Shown here one piece after another: positions 5,952-14,917 of a stretch of DNA of 64,000 nucleotides (the stretch's first letter is position 1; every line of letters starts with the position of its first letter). The notes beneath the pieces were generated by a model. It did not search any database and was not told where the DNA came from. It saw nothing but the letters and a program-made list of their open reading frames with translations. The position numbers and the translations under genes are program-made. The stretch spans positions 1 to 64,000 of the forward strand of contig NZ_OPYN01000167.1 of NCBI RefSeq assembly GCF_900277125.1, written 5' to 3'. This DNA comes from Pseudomonas inefficax (GTDB lineage Bacteria; Pseudomonadota; Gammaproteobacteria; Pseudomonadales; Pseudomonadaceae).

Positions 5952-6824
5952 TTAGTTGAATGGAAATGGGAGATCGTCCGTCTTGATGACGAGCGCCTGC
6001 GGGTATCGATCGGTGGGTATGTCGAAGTAAGCGGTAGATGCGGTATTGCTTAGCAGCATTGTTGTGCGGGCTGCGTCACAGGCCATGAAGTAAATGCCGC
6101 CATCGGCTCCATAGGCACCGTCCATGTTTGCTTGCATATTCGAGCGAGCAGGGAATGGACTACCGGGCGATGGCATATTCTCCATAGCGCCCTGCCCCAA
6201 CGACCTCGAAAAGGTAGTGCTGGCCGCAAACTCTCCTGTGCCAACAGCGATGAATACGGTTGCTACACAGTAGTAAGGGCCGCTGTTGATGAACCGCGTA
6301 GCAGTCTTGGTGGCCCCCGCGAAAGGCACGCTGTAGAGCTTAATGCCGTTCACCACTGTGGGCGTAGGGGGCGCGGGCGCACTAATCGTATCGACGATGT
6401 TTAGCGGGTACTGTAATGAATTGAAGGTGAGCGCGCCGGATTCGTCGTAGCACTTGAGACCTGCTCCGTTCAGCGTGTTTCGCATAGTGTCGAAGTAGTA
6501 GAACTTCGTCGAAGGGCTGGCCCCGATGAAATAGAACGTCGTGGTGTCACCCGACTTTGAGGACCCGCAAGAGATTCCTGGTCCCGTTATAAATACGATT
6601 GGTGCAATTACCCCGGTAACGCTGAAGCCGTGAATTGCATCGACAATCGATGACTCTGCATAGCTGCTTCCTTCATTAGGGGGAAGCTGCGCCGATCGAT
6701 GTTCGAGGCGCGGCCAGTTGACTTGGAAAGAGAGATAGCCGCTCTTCAAAAGCCCATAAGTGATCTTCTCAGTGTCGAACAGGAGGCTTCCATCCTCCTT
6801 GTAAACCTTCAGGCCTGCAGACAT
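5952..6824 (-). CDS. Tail tip/fibre-associated protein, 290 aa
   Basis: The product begins MSAGLKVYKEDGSLLFDT, matching the start of the preceding gene (MTAGLKVYDPSGLALLDM). It looks like a tail-tip accessory protein whose N-terminal module has been duplicated. Its own start overlaps the upstream stop (TGATG), showing coupled translation; the upstream extension to 6896 is not used. The rest is beta-rich and repeats 'LKVYDESG'-like units (KCYDESGALTF near the middle). It probably sits on the J tip complex, but I cannot name the receptor role. Confidence 0.65.
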   Translation of the reverse strand: MSAGLKVYKEDGSLLFDTEKITYGLLKSGYLSFQVNWPRLEHRSAQLPPNEGSSYAESSIVDAIHGFSVTGVIAPIVFITGPGISCGSSKSGDTTTFYFIGASPSTKFYYFDTMRNTLNGAGLKCYDESGALTFNSLQYPLNIVDTISAPAPPTPTVVNGIKLYSVPFAGATKTATRFINSGPYYCVATVFIAVGTGEFAASTTFSRSLGQGAMENMPSPGSPFPARSNMQANMDGAYGADGGIYFMACDAARTTMLLSNTASTAYFDIPTDRYPQALVIKTDDLPFPFN

Positions 6825-7138
6825 CAGTAATACCCATAGTGAATGCGGCAGTTGAGCGAGTAGAAGCCCCATCCACCGGCGTAGGAGTACTGCCAAGACA
6901 GGGTGGCGACGGAGGCCCCCACGACCAGCGTCACCCCCGGCCGCTTGCCGAGGTACTTGTTCTGAGCGGAAAGCTCGGTGATGGCGTAGAAAAGCGTCTT
7001 TCCAGCGGGTGCCAGGGGAATCGAGAGCGACCCGTTGGCCGCTCCCGTGTCCACATAGCCCATCATCTGGCTGATCGAACTGGTCATATCCAGCAGCGCC
7101 AGGCCGCTCGGGTCGTAGACCTTTAGGCCTGCCGTCAT
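6824..7138 (-). CDS. Small tail-tip-associated protein, 104 aa
   Basis: This gene lies between J and the 290-aa tail protein and overlaps both (4 bases with J, 3 bases with the next gene). The N-terminal module MTAGLKVYDPSG is shared with the following gene. The protein ends in an aromatic, glycine-rich stretch. Such small genes commonly follow J in Pseudomonas lambdoid phages; the function is unknown, with virion association inferred from position. Confidence 0.65.
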   Translation of the reverse strand: MTAGLKVYDPSGLALLDMTSSISQMMGYVDTGAANGSLSIPLAPAGKTLFYAITELSAQNKYLGKRPGVTLVVGASVATLSWQYSYAGGWGFYSLNCRIHYGYY

Positions 7139-10100
7139 ACGTTCACTCCCAGGTCGATCGCCAAGTTGCCGTTGGCGTGGAAGATGCGCAGGCGCTGGTT
7201 ATTGATCAGCAAGCGCCCCTGCCCTGCCACCGTGCCGTTGATCTCGAACGTCCCGCTCTTGTTCAGGATCCAGCCCTGCTGGCCGGCCACGTAGTTGGTC
7301 GAGCTGATGTAGCTGCCAATTTTGGCGTTCGTGATGGTGCCGTCTTGGATGAAGGCCTCATTCATGAACACCTGCCCACCCTGCACTGCGAACGGCGAGG
7401 AAAGCGTGCCGTTGATGCCATTGACCACTGCGAAGAGGTCGGCCGATACCAGGAACTTGCTTTGCAATCCGGCCGGGCCGTTCTCGATGCCAAGGCCGAT
7501 GCCAGCGGCCACGTACTGGCCCTGGGCGTTGACCTGCATCTTGACCGACCACATAGTACTGGCCTTGTTATCGAGCGCAGCCAAGGCCTGGCTGGTGACC
7601 TGCACCGAGGCGCTGGTTTTCTGTATTTCACCGTTGGCTTTATCCAGCGCCGAGTTGAACGACACCTCCAGCGTTTCGGTTTTCTTCGCCTGGACTTCGA
7701 TTTCAGACGCCCGGACCTTGGCCTCCTCGGCAATCTTGGCAGTGTTTTCCCAACCTTTCAGTGCTCCGGTCAGTGCACCTTCGCCGGTGTCATCTCGCTC
7801 GGCCTGCGGCACCGTGAAAGAGGCCTCCATGTAACCAATGCGGACGCCCAGCGCCTGGTCGGCATCTGCGCGGGTGGCTGCTTCCTCACTGATGGATGCC
7901 TCACGAAGCGCCCTCTCGCCGGCAATCCCATCCGCGCGGTCGGCCTTCTCCTGATCGAGCGCGGTATTTGTAGCGTCTACTCTGGAGTTGACCGTCTCAA
8001 GCCGAGAGGCCGTCGACGACTCATTGTCGGTGACCGTCTTTTCCAGCACCGAGATGCTGGCCGAGTTGGAGCCCACCTTGGTGTTTACGTCCGTGAATCT
8101 GCTGGCCGTGGCCTGCTCGTTCGTGACAACTGTCTGCTCCAGGCTGCGGATACTGCCGGTGTTGTCCGCGACTCTCGCCTCCACACCTGTCACTCGAGTT
8201 GCCATCGCCTCGTTCTGGGTCGCCCTGGTGCGCGACTCCTCGGACACCTTGGCAAGCGTATCCCAGCCCCGTAGCGCATCGGTGAGCGCACCTTCCGGAT
8301 TTTCGTCGCGGTACGCCGACTGCACGGCCTGAAGCATGGCCGCGTTCACTATCACCTTCCCGTCTATCGTGGCGATGTCCGTGGTGTTTTTCGTCACAGC
8401 CTGGGCCAGGCCATTTGCGGTCTCGGCAATGCTGCCGATGTCGACCCAGAAGGCCGGGTTCGGCGGCGCGTTGCTCCCGTCAGCTGCTGCCGGCACCGGC
8501 GCGATGGCCATGTACAGGCGGTGGCCACTGCGTACCGCATCGTTCTTGGCATAGGCGTCGGTGGGCACGTACTCCAGCGGGTCGGTCAAGTCGGTGATCA
8601 GGTCCTCTAATTCCTGCTTCGCCTCGTTGATACGATCATTGACGGAGCCAGGGAAGTCGCCCGAGATTTTCTCGATCTCCTTCAGCAGCTCCTGGCCCAG
8701 CTCGCTTTCGGTGATCTGGCCACTGATCAGCTCGAGCACCGGGCTGGCATCCGCCCCAGACTGGCCAAGCACGCCATTGCCAGTCGGGTACCATGGGCCG
8801 ATGTTGCCGGTTCGGTCCACCAGGCGCGCCCAGAAGAAGAACGACACACCGGCCTTCAGGCCTTGCATTACGTGCTCGGTCTGCGGGTAGGCCAGGTCGG
8901 CGAGCTTCGTCGCAGCCTCCAGGCTGTTCGTTGGGCCGTACCAGATTTCTGTCCGCTGGGTGTCCTCGGCGCCTGGTGGAATTCCCCATTTCAGCGATAT
9001 CCCGAAGATCAGCGGATCGGCCGCCAAGTAAGTGACCGCCGGCGGTAACCCCTCCTTGCCCTTCAGCTCAGTGAGCGTCGAGTCCCGCCAGGTCGACGTT
9101 ATGTCGAACGAGCTGACGGCGCGCACCCTGGCCAGGTAAGCGCCAGCGTAGATCCCAACAACGTCGACCGACGTAGTACCTGTGCGCTGCAGGCGGATCC
9201 AGTTGCCGTTGTCCTTGCGCCATTCCACATCGTAAGCGACCGCCCCCTGGACGGCCGGCCAGCTGATGGTCATGGTGCTGACCGCGATACCCTGATCCAC
9301 CGCATAGGCCGAAGTCAGCGAAACGCTGGCAGGCGGCGGTACGGTAGTGACCGGAATGACACTGATCGGGCGCTCGTCCAGCTTGGCGCCGGTGTCGATC
9401 GCTGCGAACTTGCTTGGGTTGAACTCGAGCGCGGTGATCTCGTACTCGCCTTCCTGGGTGCGGGTGGTCTTCAGCACGCGGAACAGCTGCACCGCCAAGT
9501 CTTCGTAGTCGATTGCCCATTGCAGCTCGGGCTCTGGCTGCACGCTGTACTCAGTCGTCACCGTCACCGCGCGCTCGGCCACGGACTGCACGGTGCGCGC
9601 CTGGGCTGTGCCGTTGGGCAGGTTCAGGATCAAGCGGTCACCTGCCTTGATCGGCGTGTCGCGATCGAGGGTGACCACTCGGCCAGCGGCGGACGAGATT
9701 CGTCCACCATTCGGGCGGCCGGCCACCAGCTCATCCGCCACCGGAATGACGTAGCCAGGCAGCGGGATACGGCCCTCCATGCCGGTCTTGAAGCTGACAG
9801 TGCGGTCCTGGCTGTTGCTCAGCAGTGCCCACTTCCCCCGGCGCTGGGCTTCGGATGCGCGCGTGCAGCCGATGGCCGAGATCTCGATTGGCCGGTCGCG
9901 GTACCGGCGCTGCAGCGCCAGGTCGGTCACCGGGATCACATCAGTGTCGTAGTTGTTGCCAGGGTTGTCGTAGCTGACCAGCGCACGGCTGTAGTGGGTG
10001 TTTCGCTCGGCACCGCCATACACGAACTCGCCGTCGATGACGTTGGACCGGGTAAACACGTAGTCGATGTCCTGTGCACGCGGCATGTCCGCCTGCATGA

Positions 10101-11205
10101 ACAGCGAGCCGTGGGCCCAGTACACCATGCCACGGTAGATAGCGGACAGGTCGCGCAGTAAGGTCCAGGCCTCGGCGCGGCCCTGCAGGTTCATGTCGCA
10201 CAGAAAACGAGGCTCCTGACCACCCTGCCCGTTCGGCACCAATTGGTCGCAGTACTGAGCGATGCGGTACATCTCCCACTTGTCGACCATCCACGACTTG
10301 ATGCGCTTGCCCAAGCCGAAGCGATCCTCGACGCACAGGCCGTAGGTCACAAATGCGGGATTGTTGGTCCAGGCCTGCTTGAAGGTGCCATCCCATACGC
10401 CGGTGTAGGTGCGGGCCACTGGATCATAGTTGCTCGGAACGGGCCAGCGCTTGGCCTTGCACTTCACGGTCACTGCCGGAATGTTCTGGAACTGCTGCGC
10501 GTCGAACTCGATGTACAGCAGCGCCGTGTTGGGGTAGCGCAGCTTCTCGTCGATGATCTCGGTGTAGCCGGCAATGGTCATCGTATCGGCTACGGTACCG
10601 CTGTTGGCGTTCGGGGTGATGCGCCGTACGCGCAGCATCCAACCCGAGGTAGCCGCCGCCAGGTTCACGCGCACGGAGCGCTGATATCCGTTGGTGGTCT
10701 TGCCATCGACGGCGCCGCGATGAGCCTCGACGTATGCACCGCCATCGGTGGCGATATCGATGGCGTACTCGATGCGATAACCGTTGGTATTGCCGTTGCT
10801 GTCCTGCTTGGCCAGGCGCGCCCAGGACATGCGTACGCGCACGGCGGAAAGCTGCGTATTGCTCAATGCGCGGGTGAACGGGTTGTCACTGCGCAGTTCG
10901 ACGTTGACAGTGGTCTCGTTCTCTACCGACGGGATGCCCTGGATGTAGTCCTGCTCGATAGTGCCTCGGCGCCACTCCCACTTCACGCCCGGGAAGTTCA
11001 CGTTGCCGCTGGCATCCATGATCGGCGTATTGTCGAGGTAGATGTCGCGGTCGGTAGGTGTGCCGTCAAACTCCCCCTCGCCGACAGCCAGCAGCAGCTT
11101 GGCGATGTTGGTCGACTGCAGGCTGTCCGGCGCCTCGACGGGGGATTTCGGCTTGCTCTCGCCGCCCTTGGCGCCGGTGATGTCCAGGTGATCTGTCGGG
11201 CCCAT
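7135..11205 (-). CDS. J: Tip attachment / host specificity protein J
   Basis: At 1356 residues this is the lambda J-type central tail tip protein, which caps the tail tube and binds the receptor. The N-terminal part (LLLAVGEGEFDG, IYLDNTPI, NVELRSDNPFTR) matches the J/tip family. FN3-like modules follow near the centre, then a long heptad-like region (about residues 830-1150) rich in Ala, Glu, Thr and Ser. The C-terminal domain (about 1200-1356) contains MWSVKMQVNAQGQYVAAGIG, typical of phage J C-termini. It follows gene I across a terminator (11223-11243). Confidence 0.94.
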   Translation of the reverse strand: MGPTDHLDITGAKGGESKPKSPVEAPDSLQSTNIAKLLLAVGEGEFDGTPTDRDIYLDNTPIMDASGNVNFPGVKWEWRRGTIEQDYIQGIPSVENETTVNVELRSDNPFTRALSNTQLSAVRVRMSWARLAKQDSNGNTNGYRIEYAIDIATDGGAYVEAHRGAVDGKTTNGYQRSVRVNLAAATSGWMLRVRRITPNANSGTVADTMTIAGYTEIIDEKLRYPNTALLYIEFDAQQFQNIPAVTVKCKAKRWPVPSNYDPVARTYTGVWDGTFKQAWTNNPAFVTYGLCVEDRFGLGKRIKSWMVDKWEMYRIAQYCDQLVPNGQGGQEPRFLCDMNLQGRAEAWTLLRDLSAIYRGMVYWAHGSLFMQADMPRAQDIDYVFTRSNVIDGEFVYGGAERNTHYSRALVSYDNPGNNYDTDVIPVTDLALQRRYRDRPIEISAIGCTRASEAQRRGKWALLSNSQDRTVSFKTGMEGRIPLPGYVIPVADELVAGRPNGGRISSAAGRVVTLDRDTPIKAGDRLILNLPNGTAQARTVQSVAERAVTVTTEYSVQPEPELQWAIDYEDLAVQLFRVLKTTRTQEGEYEITALEFNPSKFAAIDTGAKLDERPISVIPVTTVPPPASVSLTSAYAVDQGIAVSTMTISWPAVQGAVAYDVEWRKDNGNWIRLQRTGTTSVDVVGIYAGAYLARVRAVSSFDITSTWRDSTLTELKGKEGLPPAVTYLAADPLIFGISLKWGIPPGAEDTQRTEIWYGPTNSLEAATKLADLAYPQTEHVMQGLKAGVSFFFWARLVDRTGNIGPWYPTGNGVLGQSGADASPVLELISGQITESELGQELLKEIEKISGDFPGSVNDRINEAKQELEDLITDLTDPLEYVPTDAYAKNDAVRSGHRLYMAIAPVPAAADGSNAPPNPAFWVDIGSIAETANGLAQAVTKNTTDIATIDGKVIVNAAMLQAVQSAYRDENPEGALTDALRGWDTLAKVSEESRTRATQNEAMATRVTGVEARVADNTGSIRSLEQTVVTNEQATASRFTDVNTKVGSNSASISVLEKTVTDNESSTASRLETVNSRVDATNTALDQEKADRADGIAGERALREASISEEAATRADADQALGVRIGYMEASFTVPQAERDDTGEGALTGALKGWENTAKIAEEAKVRASEIEVQAKKTETLEVSFNSALDKANGEIQKTSASVQVTSQALAALDNKASTMWSVKMQVNAQGQYVAAGIGLGIENGPAGLQSKFLVSADLFAVVNGINGTLSSPFAVQGGQVFMNEAFIQDGTITNAKIGSYISSTNYVAGQQGWILNKSGTFEINGTVAGQGRLLINNQRLRIFHANGNLAIDLGVNV

Positions 11206-11222
11206 GCTTTCCTCCGGGCAAC

Positions 11223-11243
11223 AAAAAACCGCCCGGAGGCGGT
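11223..11243 (-). terminator. Intrinsic terminator upstream of J
   Basis: On the minus strand ACCGCC, a 4-base loop and GGCGGT are followed by a T-run (11228-11223). It stands between gene I (ending at 11262) and the J start at 11205. Confidence 0.75.
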
Positions 11244-11261
11244 CTGTACGCTGAATCGGCC

Positions 11262-11858
11262 CTAGGCCTTGTCTTGCGCCTCAATGGAGGCAGAGATGAT
11301 CGCCCCACCCCAGCGGCGCTCGCCGATACAGATCGGGACTGGATTGCCGCTGGCAGTAGTGTTTTTTGCGCTGCCGAAGGCGTAACTTGGCAGGTTCTCG
11401 GGTGCAGCGCTTTGGGATAAACCCTTGGCTTGGGGGCTGAGCATCTGGATGACGCCGCCCAGGGCAAGCGATGCGCCGAGAGACTGCCCCCACCCTTGCA
11501 TCCCAGGAACGAAAAAGGACGCAACGAAGATTACGGTGCCGATGATCGTTTGAAGAAGGCCTCCGCGTTTGCTCCCGCCAATAAGAGGAACAACCCGAAT
11601 CTCTTTGGTGCCACGGCGCCCTAAGTCATCCGCGCCTACGTTTTTTCGGTTCCGAAATACGGCAAAGCGGATCCCTAGGGCATCAAGCCGCCTGATTTCC
11701 TCTACAAAACCGGGAAGCGTTACGCGCAAAGCTTTGAATGCCTCCCACCCCTCTCCACTTTCCAACTGGCGGCGATGCACTCGGCCAAATTTCTGGGCCA
11801 GCGAGCCGGAAAGCTTGATCGTCGTCATCTGCGCGTAATGCGCTACCGTTGCAGCCAT
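11262..11858 (-). CDS. I: Tail assembly protein I-like
   Basis: The 198-residue protein matches lambda gpI: an N-terminal ubiquitin-like region (TIKLSGSLAQKFGR), a hydrophobic middle (LLQTIIGTVIFVASFF, then GASLALGGVIQMLSP) and a C-terminal tail containing NPVPICIGERRWGG. It works with K before J joins the tail tip. GGAGGAAAGT precedes the ATG. Unlike in lambda, it is separated from K by a cluster of cargo genes (11914-13376), and terminators flank it on both sides. Confidence 0.88.
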   Translation of the reverse strand: MAATVAHYAQMTTIKLSGSLAQKFGRVHRRQLESGEGWEAFKALRVTLPGFVEEIRRLDALGIRFAVFRNRKNVGADDLGRRGTKEIRVVPLIGGSKRGGLLQTIIGTVIFVASFFVPGMQGWGQSLGASLALGGVIQMLSPQAKGLSQSAAPENLPSYAFGSAKNTTASGNPVPICIGERRWGGAIISASIEAQDKA

Positions 11859-11874
11859 ACTTTCCTCCAGGGAA

Positions 11875-11896
11875 TAAAAAACCGCCCGAAGGCGGT
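11875..11896 (-). terminator. Intrinsic terminator upstream of gene I
   Basis: On the minus strand ACCGCC (11896-11891), loop, and GGCGGT (11886-11881) are followed by a T-run to 11876. It ends the lipoprotein gene transcript 17 bases before the start of gene I. Confidence 0.75.
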
Positions 11897-11913
11897 TGAT
11901 AGGTGGCGCTATG

Positions 11914-12258
11914 TCAAAGGCACGACTTTACTGCACTCTCTATCGCGGAACGCCCGACGCCGGGCATCCATGCAACCCGTTGATAAAATATAACCGAGCT
12001 ACCTGCGTCCGTCTTCGAGACTTCAAGTAGTTCGTCTGTTAGGTTCATCGCAGCAACGACAAGACGGTAGCCATTCTGAGTTTCTGACATGGTCGCTTCA
12101 GATCGAGCATCCTGCCATTGGGGGAGTACACATAGCGCGTACTCCTTTGGTGATTTCTTGGTAACGGCTTTGGTCGTCGGTGAATTGCCTTTCAGATCGC
12201 TTGGTGACACGCACCCCGCCAGCAATACCAGTCCCACTGCTCCGATCAGAACTCGCAT
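11914..12258 (-). CDS. Putative lipoprotein moron, 114 aa
   Basis: The product has a lipoprotein signal peptide with the lipobox LLAGC (Cys at about residue 16), so it should be anchored in the envelope. The mature part is about 100 residues with two further Cys and no domain I recognise. It lies between tail genes K and I, is followed by its own terminator (11875-11896) and shares a promoter-bearing gap (12259-12432) with a divergent gene. Envelope lipoproteins carried by prophages sometimes block superinfection; that role is inferred only from context. Confidence 0.7.
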   Translation of the reverse strand: MRVLIGAVGLVLLAGCVSPSDLKGNSPTTKAVTKKSPKEYALCVLPQWQDARSEATMSETQNGYRLVVAAMNLTDELLEVSKTDAGSSVIFYQRVAWMPGVGRSAIESAVKSCL

Positions 12259-12432
12259 GTGATCCCTCCTTGTTGATGACGGGAATCTACCACAGCTAAA
12301 CCGGGTGATAATCCCGAACCTGGGTTACAGGTCTTGGATCGTTAACCAATTCATCCAATCTGTGCTATCAAGGTTTCAGCCCATCTGGGCGAGCATCGAC
12401 TGCAAAAAATAACATGACATGGAGAGCGCCAA

Positions 12433-12762
12433 TTGATTACGCCACAACAGAAAGCCGCTGCCATTCGCAACGCACGAGAAAAGCTGGTAAAGGATTTCGA
12501 AGATGGTGTCGATCTCGACCCCAGTAAAGAAGCTCTGACCAAAGCTGTAATTGCATCCTTCGATGAAGCTAGTAGGAGGCGATGGGCTGCTGAATTCATG
12601 ATGGGAATAGTGCCTCCCGGCCCGATGTTCGAGCTCTACCTCATGGAGTATGTCTCTCAGCTAGAAGAGATTATCGAAGCAGGCTTAAGCTCGAAAACGG
12701 ACGAAGAATTGGATTACGTGCTTGGTGGCCTAAAAACCCTGGACAAGATAGACAGAATTTAA
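12433..12762 (+). CDS. Hypothetical moron, 109 aa
   Basis: A helical, Lys/Glu-rich soluble protein transcribed against the late operon. The start is a TTG at 12433 with GGAG 8 bases upstream; the nearby ATG at 12419 is out of frame and stops at once. The C-terminal half (YLMEYVSQLEEIIEAG) may be a coiled coil. I do not recognise it. Orientation and position, in a cargo island between K and I, suggest expression from the prophage. Confidence 0.6.
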   Translation: MITPQQKAAAIRNAREKLVKDFEDGVDLDPSKEALTKAVIASFDEASRRRWAAEFMMGIVPPGPMFELYLMEYVSQLEEIIEAGLSSKTDEELDYVLGGLKTLDKIDRI

Positions 12763-12853
12763 GGTTCATAGCCTGTCCACCCATCCAGCGTGGATGAAAT
12801 ACCAGTACCGCGCCAGCATTTCGCCATAGTAGCTTTGCTCCTCCAATGAACCG

Positions 12854-12888
12854 CCCCGGTCCGTTGCCGGAAAGCCTGTGGACCGGGG
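12854..12888 (+). promoter_or_regulatory. Nine-bp inverted repeat upstream of the 12913 moron
   Basis: CCCCGGTCC (12854-12862) pairs with GGACCGGGG (12880-12888) around a 17-base loop, 24 bases before the next start codon. It could be an operator or an RNA hairpin affecting translation. There is no U-run, so it is not a clear terminator. Confidence 0.4.
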
Positions 12889-12912
12889 CATGATGAGTTG
12901 CAAGGACAAAAG

Positions 12913-13182
12913 ATGAACCCAGGACAAACAATTTTTCCGTACCTGCTGATCACGAAACACAAAGAGGTTGGATACCTCTGTGGTGTCGTCTCGACAGACG
13001 GATCGTTCCAGCATAACGACGGCGAGCTCTACTCGTTCCTTACTGAGAAATCCTTCAAAGAGCTTCGCCAAGAGTTTGATACTGCCGGCAAGGAGTATGC
13101 GCTTGTCGAGGCAGCTAACTACGCATATAGCAATGCCGACGGCAGGCTTGCCCGAATTTTCATGCACCTTGACGGACGTTAG
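12913..13182 (+). CDS. Hypothetical moron, 89 aa
   Basis: A small soluble protein beginning MNPGQTIFPYLLITKHKEVG. The ATG at 12913 follows AAGGAC with normal spacing; an upstream TTG at 12898 is less likely. It is convergent with the gene at 13179-13376, overlapping by 4 bases. It has no signal peptide, membrane helix or known motif. A strong hairpin (12854-12888) precedes it. Confidence 0.6.
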   Translation: MNPGQTIFPYLLITKHKEVGYLCGVVSTDGSFQHNDGELYSFLTEKSFKELRQEFDTAGKEYALVEAANYAYSNADGRLARIFMHLDGR

Positions 13183-13376
13183 GCCGAGGATCCCGTCCAC
13201 AGTAACGCCCCGTCGATGACCTCTACCCTGGCGCCTTCGGTAAGGCGGTAAGGGCCGCTAAGCAGGTATTCAGCGCGCCCTTGCTGCACATCTACTACAT
13301 CGGGCTCACGGTCTGGTGGAGTGACGAAACGCCGGCGCCAAACGATAACCGGTACATACGGATCATTTTTCTGCAT
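13179..13376 (-). CDS. Hypothetical protein, 65 aa, late operon
   Basis: The protein begins MQKNDPYVPVIVWRRRFV and has a beta-rich pattern, with a good ribosome binding site (GGAGAAAAG). It lies in the late orientation directly after K, so it may belong to the tail module rather than to the plus-strand cargo it abuts. No family is recognised. Confidence 0.6.
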   Translation of the reverse strand: MQKNDPYVPVIVWRRRFVTPPDREPDVVDVQQGRAEYLLSGPYRLTEGARVEVIDGALLWTGSSA

Positions 13377-13400
13377 CTTTTCTCCAACGGCATTGCCGCT

Positions 13401-14156
13401 TCACTTCACGTCGCGATGACGCAACACAAGGCGCGTCCGGTCGAGCCAAGGCCCGCCAAACACGACGATTTCTGATGGCCGCCCCAGCAGGTGGTGCAGC
13501 ATAAAAGGCCCAGGTCCGAAGACCTGTCCGTCCTCACCGGGCAGCTGCGCGTCGACGCCCAGGTAGATGCCCGCGTGGTTCGGGTGAGCCGTTCGGCCAA
13601 CGGCCATGACGATCATGTCGCCGCGCTGAGGCTGGCTAACCTGGTAGAACCCGGCGGACTCGTAGGCCTGCTCGTAAAGGCTCGGGCCGTCCGCCTGCTC
13701 CCACCATCCCTCCTCCCGGGTATAGGCCGGGAAATCCAGGCCCCACTCCCGTTTGTACCAGTCCGCGCAGACCTGCCAGCAGTCCCAGGCGCCGTGCACG
13801 AACGGCCGCCCAAGCAGCGGTGCGTGACCGGTGGGAGTGACAGTGCGCAGGTCACCCTCCGGCCAGGACAGGATGTACCAGGGCAGCCCAGTGGCTTCGC
13901 ACATGGCCAGGTCACGGGGTGACGGCCTGCTGGTGGCATCTGGATGCGAGTGCACGATGCCGATCACCTCACCCAGGTCTTCGGCCGCAGCGTACTGCTC
14001 CGGCGAGATGCGGAACTCCTCTGCAGGATCCGCAGCGGTGTTGTCACACGGGAAGTACCGCTGAGCGCGCCCCACAGCGATGAGCAGCCCGCAGCACTCC
14101 CGCGGGTATTCAGCCGCGGCGTGCGCTTGCACGGCGGCCAAGATGTGTTTGCGCAT
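13401..14156 (-). CDS. K: Tail tip assembly peptidase K-like (JAB/MPN plus NlpC/P60)
   Basis: This is the two-domain lambda K architecture in 251 residues. The N-terminal JAB/MPN metalloprotease domain has Glu, HSHPDATSRPSPRD (the JAMM zinc motif) and CCGLL. The C-terminal NlpC/P60 domain has the catalytic Cys in GAWDCWQVCADWY and the His in HAGIYLG. It is needed for tail tip assembly and may open peptidoglycan. The ATG at 14156 follows the stop of L by 2 bases; the frame extension to 14261 is a shadow of L. Confidence 0.92.
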   Translation of the reverse strand: MRKHILAAVQAHAAAEYPRECCGLLIAVGRAQRYFPCDNTAADPAEEFRISPEQYAAAEDLGEVIGIVHSHPDATSRPSPRDLAMCEATGLPWYILSWPEGDLRTVTPTGHAPLLGRPFVHGAWDCWQVCADWYKREWGLDFPAYTREEGWWEQADGPSLYEQAYESAGFYQVSQPQRGDMIVMAVGRTAHPNHAGIYLGVDAQLPGEDGQVFGPGPFMLHHLLGRPSEIVVFGGPWLDRTRLVLRHRDVK

Positions 14157-14158
14157 GG

Positions 14159-14908
14159 TCAGTTCCGTGCGATGAGGGAAACGGCCGGGAAACCGCCAAA
14201 GGGCAGTTGGTTGCCCTGGCCAAACCGAACGGTGCAGCCAGAGTCCAGGCAACCATTGCACTGGTCCTTGGCCGGGTCATCCGTGGGGTTGCCGTCGAGG
14301 TCGAAGTAAGGCCCGGTGTATCCGCAGTTGGGGCCGCGGTAGCCGGCGGTCATTGCCCAGTGGCAAAGCTGGGTCATCTGCCGGCCGATCGTCTCCCCGC
14401 CGACATCACCGGGGCTGGCCAACTCCCAGGCCACCGTCTTGCCGTTCTCCGACACCTTCTGATCGATGTACCAGACCTCGATGGCTTCCTCGGTTGGGTC
14501 GGCCTTCGGGTTACCTGCCGGAAAATTCACCGCATCCAGGTAACGCGCCATCGTGTGGCGCATGGTCAGCTTGAACTCGAGCAGATTGTCGAAGGCCACG
14601 CACAGCGCCGTGATCCTTCCGTTGACGTTGCCAACCGTCAGCGTTGGGCGCACTGCGGTACCGTCCGAGTTTGCTTCGATACCTTCGATCTGCATGGGCC
14701 AGGCACCGTACTCGTTGCCCTGCCACCAGATCGACTTGGCCGGGAGCTGGTCGGCGTTCGCACCAGCTGCCGCAAGGTCCTCCGGTGTGTGCGGTATCGC
14801 GTGCCCGTGGAAGCGCAGAACATCAGCACCAAAGTCCGAGCCATCCAGCTCAAACAGCAGAACTTCGTTGCCTGGCTCCAGGGTTTGGATGTCCTTGATC
14901 AGTGACAT
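14159..14908 (-). CDS. L: Minor tail protein L
   Basis: The 249-residue protein belongs to the lambda L family of tail tip proteins. The C-terminal domain carries the conserved Cys cluster (QLCHWAM, GPNCGYTG, DQCNGCLDSGC), which in lambda L binds an iron-sulfur cluster. It is in the canonical order M-L-K, with 9 bases to M and 2 to K. Confidence 0.93.
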   Translation of the reverse strand: MSLIKDIQTLEPGNEVLLFELDGSDFGADVLRFHGHAIPHTPEDLAAAGANADQLPAKSIWWQGNEYGAWPMQIEGIEANSDGTAVRPTLTVGNVNGRITALCVAFDNLLEFKLTMRHTMARYLDAVNFPAGNPKADPTEEAIEVWYIDQKVSENGKTVAWELASPGDVGGETIGRQMTQLCHWAMTAGYRGPNCGYTGPYFDLDGNPTDDPAKDQCNGCLDSGCTVRFGQGNQLPFGGFPAVSLIARN

Positions 14909-14917
14909 GCATGCTCC

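Noticed and set aside
10000..11200. Plus-strand frames opposite gene J
   Set aside because: They are shadows of J, whose length, position and motifs are clear.
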